A DNA stretch of 64,000 bases from an uncultured Sphaerochaeta sp. (lineage in GTDB: Bacteria; Spirochaetota; Spirochaetia; Sphaerochaetales; Sphaerochaetaceae): contig NZ_OY781873.1 of assembly GCF_963677075.1 (NCBI RefSeq), positions 558,001-622,000 of the forward strand, given 5' to 3'. Shown here piece by piece: positions 41,397-50,726 of this stretch. The notes beneath the pieces were generated by a model. It searched no databases, was not told the origin of the DNA, and worked only from the letters and a program-made list of their open reading frames with translations. Position 1 is the stretch's first letter, and every line of letters begins with the position of its first letter. A program made the translations under genes and the position numbers.

Positions 41397-43052
41397 ATGG
41401 CATATGAAGTAACAGCTACCAGGAAACGCCCCCAGTCTTTTGACAGCCTGGTAGGCCAGGAATTCGTGGTATCAACCATAAAACATGCAATCGAACTAGG
41501 AAGAATTGCCCACGCCTATCTGTTCAGTGGACCGAGAGGAGTAGGGAAGACTTCATCTGCCCGAATATTGGCAAGGGCCTTGAACTGTGAACAAGGACCC
41601 ACAGCCACTCCTTGTGGCGTCTGTTCCAACTGTCGTGAGATCACCCAAGGCAACAGTGTTGATGTTATTGAAATCGATGGTGCAAGCAACACAAGCGTGA
41701 ATGACATCCGGCAGATCAAGGATGAGGTTCTCTTCCCTCCCCAGACCAGCAAGTACAAGATTTATATCATCGATGAAGTGCATATGCTCTCCACCAGTGC
41801 GTTCAATGCACTGCTGAAAACCATTGAAGAGCCTCCTGCATACATCATCTTTATCTTTGCGACTACTGAACTGCAAAAAGTACCGGCTACCATACGATCA
41901 CGTTGTCAGCAGTTTCATTTCCAGCTTATTGATCTCGATACCATCAAGAAGTGTTTACGGGATGCTGCAAGTGATTTGGAAGTGGAAGCTGATGATGATG
42001 CACTGTTCTGGATCGCAAAGGAGTCCACAGGCTCCATGCGCGATGCCTACACGCTCTTTGACCAGGTGGTCTCCTTTAGCCAGGGACACATCACCATGGA
42101 AAAAATCAGCAGCAAGCTGGGATTGGTCGGCATTGATCAGATTGCACAAATAGTCTCTCATCTCTTGGAGGAACATACCGACCAGGCACTGCTCGCTGTA
42201 CAAGACTTGTTGCAGGCAGGAGTATCGGTGGAACAGTGCATCAAGGACTTCACCCTCTTCTTCAGAAGCTTGCTGTTTATCAAGGCAGGTTTGCATGATG
42301 ATGCAATCCTCGGAGTACAATCCGACAGGATTCCTCTTGCCTTGAGAAACGCCTATTCGAGTGAACAGCTGGAAGCCGCCCTTGAGTTGCTACTCAAACT
42401 CTACCGGGAAATCAGGTACTCACTGAACCCACGATTTGAACTCGAGCTATTCATTTCCCGTCTTGGGAGCCTTCCTTCCCTTGTTTCAGCAACAACTCTC
42501 GTGAAGAAAATTACCCAAATGAGGGATGAACTACTCTCAGGGACAGTGAAACTTCCCCCAAAAAAGCTTGAGGTCCAACCTGACCTACTTGCCACCAGGG
42601 AAACCATCAAGCCTAAGGAGAAGACACCCCCTTCCAGCAGCGTTGCAGCACTTGGGCAGAGAATTGAGGAACCCAAAGAGCAGAGTGTTCCTGTAAAGCC
42701 GTTGCCTGTACAGAGTCGCCCATTCACCAAGGGAGATCTCCCTGCCTTGGTAGGCAAACTCTCAAGCGCACCACTGCTCAGCCAAGTGGTACAAGCAATT
42801 ACTGAAGTAACGAATGATGAGGGAGTATTGAATCTTACCTTTTCCACTGCCTTCTGCCAGAACAAGGCAGAAGAGAGTACTGAAAAATTCAGATCCCTGG
42901 TCAAGGAGATTTCAGGGTTTGATGGACCGATACGGTTCCACTGCCTTGAGACAGAGAAACAAGAAGAGGCCCCACAGACTGAAGATTCAGTAGTCTCAAA
43001 GATCGCCTCGATTTTCCGGGGAGAGATCACCCAACAAACCAATGAAATGTAA
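41397..43052 (+). CDS. dnaX: DNA polymerase III subunit tau (with candidate frameshift gamma)
   Basis: 551-aa clamp-loader AAA+ ATPase that loads the sliding clamp and links the replisome. Residues 1-20 (TATRKRPQSFDSLVGQE) are typical; Walker A GPRGVGKTS is at 45-53, the zinc module uses C64, C73, C76 and C79, Walker B reads IIDEVHMLS near 123, and sensor 1 TTELQKVPATIRSRCQQF near 157. Domain III ends near 380, followed by a Lys/Pro-rich linker and the tau C-terminus. A slippery A-AAA-AAG at codons 389-390 could yield a 391-aa gamma (see 42560). ATG 41397 has GAGGAG upstream. Operon with ybaB and recR. Confidence 0.95.
   Translation: MAYEVTATRKRPQSFDSLVGQEFVVSTIKHAIELGRIAHAYLFSGPRGVGKTSSARILARALNCEQGPTATPCGVCSNCREITQGNSVDVIEIDGASNTSVNDIRQIKDEVLFPPQTSKYKIYIIDEVHMLSTSAFNALLKTIEEPPAYIIFIFATTELQKVPATIRSRCQQFHFQLIDLDTIKKCLRDAASDLEVEADDDALFWIAKESTGSMRDAYTLFDQVVSFSQGHITMEKISSKLGLVGIDQIAQIVSHLLEEHTDQALLAVQDLLQAGVSVEQCIKDFTLFFRSLLFIKAGLHDDAILGVQSDRIPLALRNAYSSEQLEAALELLLKLYREIRYSLNPRFELELFISRLGSLPSLVSATTLVKKITQMRDELLSGTVKLPPKKLEVQPDLLATRETIKPKEKTPPSSSVAALGQRIEEPKEQSVPVKPLPVQSRPFTKGDLPALVGKLSSAPLLSQVVQAITEVTNDEGVLNLTFSTAFCQNKAEESTEKFRSLVKEISGFDGPIRFHCLETEKQEEAPQTEDSVVSKIASIFRGEITQQTNEM
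42560..42586 (+). promoter_or_regulatory. Candidate programmed -1 frameshift site in dnaX
   Basis: The heptamer A-AAA-AAG (42560-42566) is in the correct frame (CCA AAA AAG). After a -1 slip the next codons are GCT (Ala) and TGA, so translation stops one codon later, as in E. coli dnaX. A small hairpin AGGTC/GACCT (42571-42575 with 42582-42586) begins 4 nt downstream, and AGGGA lies about 16 nt upstream. Confidence 0.65.
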
Positions 43053-43067
43053 GTGAGGAAACACCAT

Positions 43068-43385
43068 ATGGATATGAACCCTTTTGAACTGTTGAAGAAT
43101 ATGAAAGGCATTCAGGAGAATGTGAAAAAAATGCAGGAAATGCTTCCCACCATTACTGCAACAGGAAGTGCCGGTGCAGGTATGGTTGAAGTTACCATCA
43201 ATGGAAAATTCATTGTCACTGACATCCATATTGAAAAAGATATTGTCGACCCAGATGATTTAGGAACACTCCAGGTATTGTTGAGTAGTGCCTTCAATGA
43301 CGCATCAGCAAAAATCCAGCAGAAGATCCAGAGTGAAGGTATGAAATATGCCGGTCCTTTGGGTGGCTTCACCCCCCAGGCCTAG
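43068..43385 (+). CDS. ybaB: YbaB/EbfC nucleoid-associated protein
   Basis: 105-aa DNA-binding protein of the YbaB/EbfC family, known in Borrelia and E. coli. Helical N-terminus (NPFELLKNMKGIQENVKKMQ), then the central GMVEVTINGKFIVTDIHIEKD sheet and a C-terminal helix. I start at ATG 43068 with GAGGA 8 nt upstream; the frame extends back to 43053 without a ribosome site. It sits between dnaX and recR, 15 bp after dnaX, the standard arrangement. Confidence 0.92.
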   Translation: MDMNPFELLKNMKGIQENVKKMQEMLPTITATGSAGAGMVEVTINGKFIVTDIHIEKDIVDPDDLGTLQVLLSSAFNDASAKIQQKIQSEGMKYAGPLGGFTPQA

Positions 43386-43387
43386 TC

Positions 43388-43978
43388 ATGACAGCATTGG
43401 AAAACCTTATCCAAACCCTTTCCCGTCTTCCTGGCATCGGCCCAAAGAGTGCCTCGAGACTCGCCTATCACCTGATAAAGACCGAGAAGAGCTATAATCA
43501 GAACCTCAGCCAAGCAATTGCCACGATACAGGACCGGATTTTCCCCTGTTCCATTTGTGGCAGTTTCACCGAGACCGATCCTTGTCCTGTATGTAGTGAT
43601 GCTTCCCGGGACAGGAGCCTTCTCTGTGTGGTGGAAGAACCCCAGGATGTGCTGACCATCCAGTCCAGTGGGGCATATAATGGACTCTATCATGTGCTTG
43701 GGGGAGCGATCAGTCCACTCGATGGAGTTGGGCCCGAACAGCTCTCATTCTCCCGCCTCCTTAAGCGTATCAAGGAGGGTCAGTTCACAGAACTGATCAT
43801 AGCCACCAACCCAACTGAAGAGGGAGATACCACAGCTCTTTACATCAGACATATTCTCAAGGAACATACAGAGCTCTCCATAACACGACTGGCCAGTGGA
43901 CTGCCTATTGGAGGGGATTTGGAATATGCTGACAGAATCACCTTGGCAAGATCATTACGAGGGAGAGTGACGTTCTAG
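43388..43978 (+). CDS. recR: Recombination protein RecR
   Basis: 196-aa DNA repair protein that works with RecF/RecO in loading RecA on gaps. N-terminal helix-hairpin-helix LSRLPGIGPKSASRLAYHL (about 10-28), C4 zinc finger CSICGSFTETDPCPVC (about 55-70), Toprim domain (LCVVEEPQDVLTIQSSGAYN, then ATNPTEEGDTTALYI) and the C-terminal TRLASGLPIGGDLEYAD segment. It starts 2 bp after ybaB and its stop overlaps that of the convergent J-domain gene by 4 bp. Confidence 0.95.
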   Translation: MTALENLIQTLSRLPGIGPKSASRLAYHLIKTEKSYNQNLSQAIATIQDRIFPCSICGSFTETDPCPVCSDASRDRSLLCVVEEPQDVLTIQSSGAYNGLYHVLGGAISPLDGVGPEQLSFSRLLKRIKEGQFTELIIATNPTEEGDTTALYIRHILKEHTELSITRLASGLPIGGDLEYADRITLARSLRGRVTF

Positions 43979-44742
43979 CGAATTCCACGTTCTTTCTTAA
44001 TTGATTCATATGCGTTTTGGATTTCCCTGAATTTTGCCGTCGCATGGCCCAGAAATTCCTCCCCCATGCCTTTTGAGGCAAGGGTGTCAGGATGGAACTC
44101 AATGCTGAGCTTTCTGTAGGCACGCTTCACTTCATCATCAGTAGCCGTACGTGGAATATTGAGAATTGCATAGGATTTGTCCGATGCATTACTGCAACCA
44201 CCATAGCGGTTACAGAGCATCTCAACAAAGCTATCACTCAAGCGGAATATCTTTGCTGCACGTCTGATCATCTCTTCTTCTGCATTGTTGATGACTCCAT
44301 CGGCAGCGGCAACACGGTAGAAGATATCGATCATCAACTGAAGAATGTTTGGTGCATGGCTGAAGTTTTGATAGAACTGGGAAGCGAACTGGTCAAATGT
44401 TCCACCACCGGTAAGTGCGGTATCGAAGACCCGCATGGCAGCTTCTTCTTCACGATACCCTAGACGAAGATCCTGACGAATGAACTCAAGTACTTTTTGA
44501 CGTTCATGCGATGATACCGAACCATCAGAAGAGGCTATCCTTGCAAGCATCGAGAATGCACCCACGAAAAAGAGCATCTGCTCCCTATCGAGGGTGGTAT
44601 AGCTACTTCTGGCTGTCTGATTGGATCCTACATCGCCGGCCTTGTCAAACATATGGCCGAAGGCAATCCCAGCAATCATTCCCAAGGGTCCTCCGAACAT
44701 GAAGCCGAAGGTACCCCCAAACAGTTTACCGAGCCACGCCAT
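43975..44742 (-). CDS. DjlA-like TerB/J-domain co-chaperone
   Basis: 255-aa protein. A Gly-rich N-terminal segment (residues 7-32, FGGTFGFMFGGPLGMIAG) may insert in the membrane. Residues about 55-180 form a TerB domain (RIASSDGSVSSHERQKV, AADGVINNAEEE). Residues about 192-255 are a J-domain with helix III motif YRKLSIEFHPDTLASKG (HPD triad intact), which stimulates DnaK. This is the layout of DjlA. It begins 3 bp after the upstream glycosidase gene, so the two form an operon, although a functional link is not obvious. Confidence 0.88.
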   Translation of the reverse strand: MAWLGKLFGGTFGFMFGGPLGMIAGIAFGHMFDKAGDVGSNQTARSSYTTLDREQMLFFVGAFSMLARIASSDGSVSSHERQKVLEFIRQDLRLGYREEEAAMRVFDTALTGGGTFDQFASQFYQNFSHAPNILQLMIDIFYRVAAADGVINNAEEEMIRRAAKIFRLSDSFVEMLCNRYGGCSNASDKSYAILNIPRTATDDEVKRAYRKLSIEFHPDTLASKGMGEEFLGHATAKFREIQNAYESIKKERGIR

Positions 44743-44745
44743 GAC

Positions 44746-46170
44746 TTACAGCTTGTCGATCAACATTGAACACTTTCCGGAAGGGATCGGAAGAGTCTTC
44801 TTCTTTTTCTCCCCAAGAATTTCAATGGTGAAGTAATAGAGCTTTTCGCTCTCAAGACGAATTTCCCAGCCACGGTCTGTCTTGTTGCTGAGAATGGTGA
44901 TCATGTTACGTTTCAAGGAGAGGTTTTCGATTCCCATGGCCTCAAGGGAGGGCATGACCCAATCGACAGTCTTTCTGGGAAGCGAAATTTCCAATCCGAT
45001 GATGTTCTCGATCATCAAGGTAATGGTGACCACTCCCGCATAGGGCATCAATCTCCTGCGCGGGAAGCCTGGAATCTCATCTGTCTTGGAGAAGCCTTCC
45101 TTGTTTGGAAGATACGCCTCCCAAACATCCCCTATGGTTTCAGCATCGGGATGCAGGGTATCAAGCAGGAAATACATGTGCCTGATGGCACACTCCCTTG
45201 CAAAGATGAACTGGTTGAATTTCTCCAGCCCCTTGATAACCATATAGGTATTGATGGGAATAACGCCACCACAATGTCCATTACCATCCTCGCTGAACGC
45301 GGGAGAAGAGACCGGCACACTCGGGAAAGGGTTGTCAGTCCCAAACTCCTTAGGGTCCTTGAGGTACTCAATCAGGTAAGCAGCACGTTCATCATTGGGA
45401 ATTTCCGCAAGCATTGTCCAATAAGCACCGATATACTTATTGTCAATGCGGTTTTCCTTGATATCCAGATCATAGTAGAAATTGGTATCAGGATCCCACA
45501 TCATACTGTTTATCCTCGTCTTCAAGGAGAAGTAAATCCGCTTGTAACGGAAACTCAACTCCTTGTCGTTGAGGATATCACCGATTGCAGACATGTACAG
45601 GGCATTAACAGCAAGCTGTGCATTGAAGTCCAATGGGTAGTACACATGGTCACGGGGAATATTACCACTCTGGCATGCTTCGATGGGAACAGAGTAGAGC
45701 CCATTGGGCTTTTGGAACGTTGCCTGGATCCAGGAGAAGTATCGCTCCAGTACAGGAACGACCTCCTTCAGCCTTTTCTTGTTTCCAATCTTATGGTAAA
45801 AGCCATGTTCAACATAGGCAAAAAGAGGAGGGAAAATCCCTTCAGGGTTTGCTGCCGTAAAGACAGGCTTCCCATCCTCTATGGAGTACTCCCCACGAAT
45901 AGCACCATTTGCTTCCTGTTTCTGGTAGAAATAGTCAAGCATAGGGAACGGAGAGTTATTCTGGTTGCTATACACCAGAAAAAGAGAAGAGAAACAGGAT
46001 AAATACTGATTGAAGGTTGTCTGGCCAGGGTATGAAAGATAGGAACCGCTCATGCCATTGGCTTCGGTTCCTTGCTTCCAAAGTTCGTCTATCCATACCC
46101 AAGACCTGTCATACATGTCGACAAAATCTTGATCATAAAAATGTACGAACGGCACCATATCCTTTATCAA
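44746..46170 (-). CDS. MGH1-like (GH37/GH63-type) glycoside hydrolase
   Basis: 474-aa cytoplasmic (alpha/alpha)6-barrel glycosidase like trehalase and mannosyl- or glucosylglycerate hydrolases. Segments typical of the group are YPGQTTFNQYLSCFS near 47, YYPLDFNAQLAVNALYMSAI near 187, NSMMWDPDTNFYYDLDI near 221 (D-x-F-YYD motif) and IGDVWEAYLPNKEG near 343. The start is TTG at 46170, backed by AAGGAG eight bases upstream; ATG 46158 has only a misplaced AAGGA. A substrate such as mannosylglycerate, glucosylglycerate or another alpha-glucoside is inferred from the family. It has its own promoter (46231-46259). Confidence 0.75.
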   Translation of the reverse strand: MIKDMVPFVHFYDQDFVDMYDRSWVWIDELWKQGTEANGMSGSYLSYPGQTTFNQYLSCFSSLFLVYSNQNNSPFPMLDYFYQKQEANGAIRGEYSIEDGKPVFTAANPEGIFPPLFAYVEHGFYHKIGNKKRLKEVVPVLERYFSWIQATFQKPNGLYSVPIEACQSGNIPRDHVYYPLDFNAQLAVNALYMSAIGDILNDKELSFRYKRIYFSLKTRINSMMWDPDTNFYYDLDIKENRIDNKYIGAYWTMLAEIPNDERAAYLIEYLKDPKEFGTDNPFPSVPVSSPAFSEDGNGHCGGVIPINTYMVIKGLEKFNQFIFARECAIRHMYFLLDTLHPDAETIGDVWEAYLPNKEGFSKTDEIPGFPRRRLMPYAGVVTITLMIENIIGLEISLPRKTVDWVMPSLEAMGIENLSLKRNMITILSNKTDRGWEIRLESEKLYYFTIEILGEKKKKTLPIPSGKCSMLIDKL

Positions 46171-46461
46171 ATTGGGAACTCCTTAGTTATCAGCTAAAAC
46201 GAGAAAAACTACATAAGACGCGCATTGTTAAAGATAAACTCTCTTAGAGGAGAAGTCAATCATATTCAGGCAAGTTTTGGAAACACTTCTCTTTTTCGAA
46301 AACCAAACTTCCTGATTCCAAAGAAAATTTTTAATCATTTATATAATAGCTAATTATTGATAAATTGAAAAGGGCTACTTTTTAGTAAAACTGCAATATT
46401 TATCTGATTGTTCTGTATCGAGCTCAACATCTAGACACGGTTTGCCTTAAAAACCCAACTC
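46171..46461 (-). other. AT-rich intergenic region upstream of the MGH-like gene
   Basis: No gene is seen. It holds the promoter at 46231-46259 and a leader of about 54 nt for the minus-strand glycosidase. The stretch 46315-46400 is notably AT-rich, with runs of A and T that could act as an UP element. No clear terminator for the lipid kinase gene (ending at 46462) is visible. Confidence 0.6.
46231..46259 (-). promoter_or_regulatory. Promoter of the MGH-like glycosidase-djlA operon
   Basis: Minus strand TTGACT (46259-46254), 17-bp spacer, TATCTT (46236-46231). Confidence 0.65.
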
Positions 46462-47391
46462 TCAGCAAAACACCGGCAGGACTGCTTCCAAAAGCGTAAC
46501 AGAAAACTCCATACACCCTTGAGAAATCTCCTCCCCATCAACATGTACAGGCATCGAATGATCACTGCTTACCATCTTCACTTCCTTCACTCTTGAGACA
46601 CTGAACTCTTTACGTTTGACTTGTCCTCCCTTGAAGAAGGTAAGCGCCAGAGGAACCAATTTCCAGCTGGGAACAGGAGCATTTGCATATACCACATCAA
46701 ACAAGCCATCATCAAAAAGCGCATCCGGACCCATCAGGAATGCTGAGCCCATTCTCCTTCCATTGCAAATGGAGAGTTGCTGTGTCTGGAGTTTTTGCGT
46801 CTCTCCATCCAAGGTAAGCTCAACAGAATACGGAGCTGGATAATGAATCAGAATCCTGATAAGGGCAAAGACATAGCTTGGAGTCCCCGAGACATGCTTG
46901 AAATCACTGGCAAGAAAGTTTACCAATGGCTCAAATCCGACACCAAGGCCATTTATGAAGTATCGTCCCTGTGGATATTTCCCACCATGTACAATACCTG
47001 CATCAATAGTTCGTTTGGTTCCCTGAAGAATTACCGAGCAGGCTTCCTTGAGAGATTTCGGTATCTGCATACCCCAAGCAAAGTCATTTCCACGCCCAAT
47101 CGGTATTACCCCGAGGGTCGGTACTGGTAGCTGCTTCTCTGCTGCAGCCTTCAACATTCCATTGACCGTCTCGTTGACGGTGCCGTCCCCGCCGGCAGCA
47201 ATGATTGCATCACGCCTTTCACACGTTGCCTGCCATGCCAGCTGTTCGGCCCCTTCACCCTTCTTGGTATAGACCAGTTCCACATGATTCCCATCTTGAG
47301 AAAGCAAGGCCTTGATCAAGTCCCCTTGCTTTTTTGCTCTTCCCTTCGCTGCATGTGGATTCAGAATAACGAAAAGCTCTCGCTCAGCCAT
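46462..47391 (-). CDS. Diacylglycerol kinase-type lipid kinase (DagK/YegS family)
   Basis: 309-aa lipid kinase. FVILNPHAAKGRAKKQGDL at the start and GGDGTVNETVNGML near 66 form the nucleotide-binding signature; GVIPIGRGNDFAWGM near 94 is the second conserved motif; the C-terminal beta domain contains MGPDALFDDGLFDVVY. These enzymes phosphorylate diacylglycerol or related lipids at the membrane; some homologues act on sphingoid bases. ATG has AAGGGG 7 nt upstream. It is divergent from ygiQ, 44 bp apart. Confidence 0.9.
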   Translation of the reverse strand: MAERELFVILNPHAAKGRAKKQGDLIKALLSQDGNHVELVYTKKGEGAEQLAWQATCERRDAIIAAGGDGTVNETVNGMLKAAAEKQLPVPTLGVIPIGRGNDFAWGMQIPKSLKEACSVILQGTKRTIDAGIVHGGKYPQGRYFINGLGVGFEPLVNFLASDFKHVSGTPSYVFALIRILIHYPAPYSVELTLDGETQKLQTQQLSICNGRRMGSAFLMGPDALFDDGLFDVVYANAPVPSWKLVPLALTFFKGGQVKRKEFSVSRVKEVKMVSSDHSMPVHVDGEEISQGCMEFSVTLLEAVLPVFC

Positions 47392-47435
47392 GGCAGTACC
47401 CCTTATTCCTATTTACACCCAAGGACCGATGACCT

Positions 47436-49308
47436 ATGATGAGCGTTGTGAAAACATACGCCCCTCGCACAGCATTTCTTCCTACAACACAAGAAGATTT
47501 GCACCAACGGTCCTGGGACCAAATAGACATCGCCTTCATCAGTGCAGACGCCTACGTCGATCACCCCTCCTTCGCTCTTGCCCTCTTGGCACGATTGCTG
47601 GAAAAGGAAGGTTATCGTGTGGGTATTATCGCACAACCCGACTGGAACTCAACAAAAGATTTCCTTAAATTGGGCAAACCACGTCTTTGTTGCCTTATAA
47701 GTGGAGGGAATATCGACAGTATGGTCTCCCACTATACCGCCAATGCAAAACCGCGAAGTGAGGACGAATACAGCCCCGGAGGCAAGGCAGGACTCCGCCC
47801 AGACCGGCCAACCTTGGTGTATACCGCGAAGGCAAGACAAGCATACGGTAAGGATACCCCGATCATCATAGGGGGACTGGAGGCTTCGCTGAGAAGACTC
47901 AGTCACTATGACTACTGGAGTGACAAGGTACGTAAACCCATTATCCTCGATGCAAAGGCCGACCTCTTGGTCTATGGTATGGGAGAGAGACAAACCCTGG
48001 AAATAGTCCGACGTCTTGATAAAGGGGAACCAATCTCACAGCTCAGGAATATCAGGGGAACAGTGTATGCAGCCAATCCCAACACCTTTGAGATAGAGGC
48101 AGAGCCAACAAGTATCCTCCCTTCCTATGAAGAGGTCAGTGAGCGGGATAAACAATCCAACACACCAACTGAAGCAGGGAAAAAAGCATACGCCAAGGCC
48201 TTTGGCATGCAGATGCTCCAGGAGAATGCAATAATAGGGAAACGAGTCATCCAATCCTGTATGCAACGCCTGGTTGTCCAGAATCCACCTGCCCTTCCGC
48301 TTGGAAGAAGCCTTTTTCGATTCCCTGCACGAACTTCCTTTCACCCTTGATGCACATCCAGACTACGAAAAAGCAGGGGGAATCCCTGCCCTGAAGGAAG
48401 TACAGTTCTCCATCACCAGCAATCGTGGGTGCTTTGGCTCCTGCTCTTTCTGTGCCATCACCAGTCACCAAGGAAGAATGATCCAAACCAGGAGCAAGGA
48501 ATCATTGGTGCAGGAAGCAAAACGAATGAGTGAACATCCTGCATTCAAGGGATATATCCATGACCTAGGTGGACCAACTGCCAACTTCCAAGGCTTGGCC
48601 TGCGATAGACAGCAAATCTATGGTCCCTGCCCGGCAAAGGAGTGCCTCTATCCCAATCCCTGTGCCAATCTCAAGGACTACCATGGAAGGTATCTCGATC
48701 TTCTTGAAGCTATTGAATCACTTCCTAGGGTAAAGAAGGTGTTTATCAGGAGTGGTATCCGCTATGACTACCTCCTGGAAGTCTGTGACAAGAAGACAAG
48801 ACAACGATTCATGAACCATCTTGTTCGGAACAATGTCAGCGGTCAACTCAAGGTTGCTCCCGAACATGTCAGCGACAAGGTGCTTGATGCCATGGGCAAG
48901 CCAAGGGCAGCCCTTTTTGACGAATTCACTGAACTCTACCAAGAAACCACAGAGAAAGCCGGGAAGAAGCAGTACCTCATACCCTACTTCATAGCGGCCC
49001 ATCCCGGCAGTACGTTGGAAGATGCCATCACACTGGCCTTATATTTGCACAAACTCCACTTCATTCCCGATCAGGTGCAGGAATTTTATCCAACGCCCGG
49101 GACAGTCTCCACCTGTATGTACTATACTGGACTCGATCCCAGGCCTGGCAAGCGGTTTGCCAGTGTGTACGTCCCCAAGGGACGTGAGAGACATCTGCAG
49201 CGAGCCCTCCTGCAGTACAACAAGAAAGAAAACCGCCCCTTGGTTCTTGAGGCCTTGGAAAAAGCGCAGAGGAAGGACTTGTCGAGGATACTTCTCACAA
49301 GACGGTAA
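47436..49308 (+). pseudogene. ygiQ: YgiQ family radical SAM protein, interrupted by a +1 frameshift
   Basis: Two frames together give one normal-length (about 623 aa) YgiQ protein. Frame 1 (47436-48350) carries the N-domain (FISADAYVDHPSFALALLAR, IIIGGLEASLRRLSHYDYW) up to NPPALPL. Frame 2 (used from about 48304 to 49308) continues with EEAFFDSLHELPF, the radical SAM motif RGCFGSCSFC (C-x3-C-x2-C), QVQEFYPTPGTVSTCMYYT and the end. Reading CTT at 48300, skipping G48303 and resuming at GAA restores the protein with no gap, so one extra base seems present. It may be a real mutation, a sequence error or, less likely, recoding. The two products alone would split the N-domain from the FeS site. Confidence 0.85.
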
Positions 49309-49310
49309 AC

Positions 49311-50678
49311 TTGGTGGAAAAGACAATATCAGAACGTAGGGATTTCTTTCAGAAAATGGTGACCATAGCATTGCCTGTGGTCTTCCAAAGCCTGCTAACC
49401 AACTCCCTCTCCTTTGTCGACACGCTGATGATCGGACAGCTCGGTGAGTCCTCCATTGCCGCAGTTGCGCTGGGAAACCAGATGTTCTTCCTGATCAGTG
49501 TGTTGTTCTTTGGTGTCTGTAGTGGCTCAGCCATCTTCCTCTCCCAATACTGGGGGGCAAAGAATGAAACCAATATCCAACGGGTGCTGGGACTCTCGTT
49601 CACCTTGGCAGGAGCTTCAGCTCTGCTTTTTGCCTTGGCATCATTGTTCATGCCCCGCCAGATCATGCATATATTCACCACTGAAGCAGAGGTGGTAAAC
49701 CAAGGTATCGCGTATCTCAGGATTGTCGGTATAAGCTACCTCTTTACTGCAATCAGCCAGGTACTTGCTACGGCACTGAGAGTCATTGGATATGCAAAAA
49801 TCCCCTTACAGGTTGCTCTCTTCTCACTCACCCTAAATGCAGTGGGTAACTACCTCCTCATCTTTGGCATTGGTCCATTTCCTGAATTGGGTGTGGCAGG
49901 GGCAGCAATTGCCACCACCATAAGTCGACTGGTTGAGGTGATCGCTCTCTTGTGGATCGTCTACCACCGCCATCCTGTCATTGCCATTAGAAGCAGGGAG
50001 GCATTCCGGTGGAATAAGACGTTCTTGCTGCATATCATCCCTACCAGCATGCCTGTGATCATCAATGAATTTTTCTGGGCTCTTGGAATGGCTACCTACA
50101 AGGTTGCCTACAGCAAGATGGGAATCGAAGCCATCGCCTCCATAAATGTAGCTGAATCGGTGGGAAATCTCTTCTTTGTCCTGATGATGGGTATCAGCAA
50201 TGCAACATTGATCATGATCGGAGTTAAAATCGGGGAAAAGCAGCGACACCTTGCCCTGCTCTATGCAAAGCGGTTCATCACCACAGCTCTCTTGGTAGGC
50301 CTTGCCATGGGCATCTTTGAATTCCTCTTTGCCCCACTGTTCACCTCCTTCTTCAACATCTCAGACAGGGTACGGCAACTGGCTATTTACTGTCTTTCCA
50401 TCAATGCAGCTTTGCTTCCGATCAAGAGCATTAATATGGTCATCATTGTGGGAATACTGCGCAGCGGTGGCGATACCAAATATTCCATGTTTGCAGAGAT
50501 GTTCGGGGTATGGGCGGTCGGCGTTCCCCTTGCCTTCATCGGAGTATTCCTGTTGCATCTCAATACCTGGCAGCTCTACCTGCTCTTGGGCATGGAAGAG
50601 GTCACCAAGCTATTCATTGGCTTATATCGTATCAAGAGAGAGGCATGGATTAACGACCTGACAGCTACCTTTCATTGA
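49311..50678 (+). CDS. MATE family efflux transporter
   Basis: 455-aa multidrug and toxin extrusion-type antiporter with about twelve membrane segments in two halves. Family motifs: FVDTLMIGQLGESSIAAVALGNQMFFL near 35-60, FLSQYWGAKNETNIQRV near 77 and, in the second half, MGISNATLIMIGVKIGEKQ near 300. Start is uncertain: TTG 49311 and GTG 49314 are adjacent, neither with a good ribosome site; the N-terminal RRDFFQKMVTIALP segment must be included. It follows ygiQ by 2 bp. The promoter of nagA overlaps its stop. Confidence 0.88.
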   Translation: MVEKTISERRDFFQKMVTIALPVVFQSLLTNSLSFVDTLMIGQLGESSIAAVALGNQMFFLISVLFFGVCSGSAIFLSQYWGAKNETNIQRVLGLSFTLAGASALLFALASLFMPRQIMHIFTTEAEVVNQGIAYLRIVGISYLFTAISQVLATALRVIGYAKIPLQVALFSLTLNAVGNYLLIFGIGPFPELGVAGAAIATTISRLVEVIALLWIVYHRHPVIAIRSREAFRWNKTFLLHIIPTSMPVIINEFFWALGMATYKVAYSKMGIEAIASINVAESVGNLFFVLMMGISNATLIMIGVKIGEKQRHLALLYAKRFITTALLVGLAMGIFEFLFAPLFTSFFNISDRVRQLAIYCLSINAALLPIKSINMVIIVGILRSGGDTKYSMFAEMFGVWAVGVPLAFIGVFLLHLNTWQLYLLLGMEEVTKLFIGLYRIKREAWINDLTATFH

Positions 50679-50703
50679 CCTCTCTTGCGTATGAACGTAT
50701 AGT
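50675..50703 (+). promoter_or_regulatory. Promoter of nagA-pepD-C26 operon
   Basis: TTGACC (50675-50680), 17-bp spacer, TATAGT (50698-50703). The -35 overlaps the MATE stop codon. The leader of about 17 nt contains GAGAGG before the nagA ATG. Confidence 0.7.
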
Positions 50704-50726
50704 TGTAAGTAAAGAGAGGTATCTAC

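Noticed and set aside
45151..46002. 283-aa plus-strand open frame opposite the MGH-like glycosidase
   Set aside because: Shadow frame with no recognisable motifs and no ribosome site.
46180..46220. Short 11-codon frame (ATG CGC GTC ...) in the leader of the MGH-like gene
   Set aside because: No ribosome site and no amino-acid pattern that would suggest attenuation.
48296..48310. Programmed +1 recoding in ygiQ
   Set aside because: CTT-GGA lacks the stop codon and internal ribosome-like site of the prfB signal; mutation or sequencing error is simpler. Kept as a frameshift finding only.
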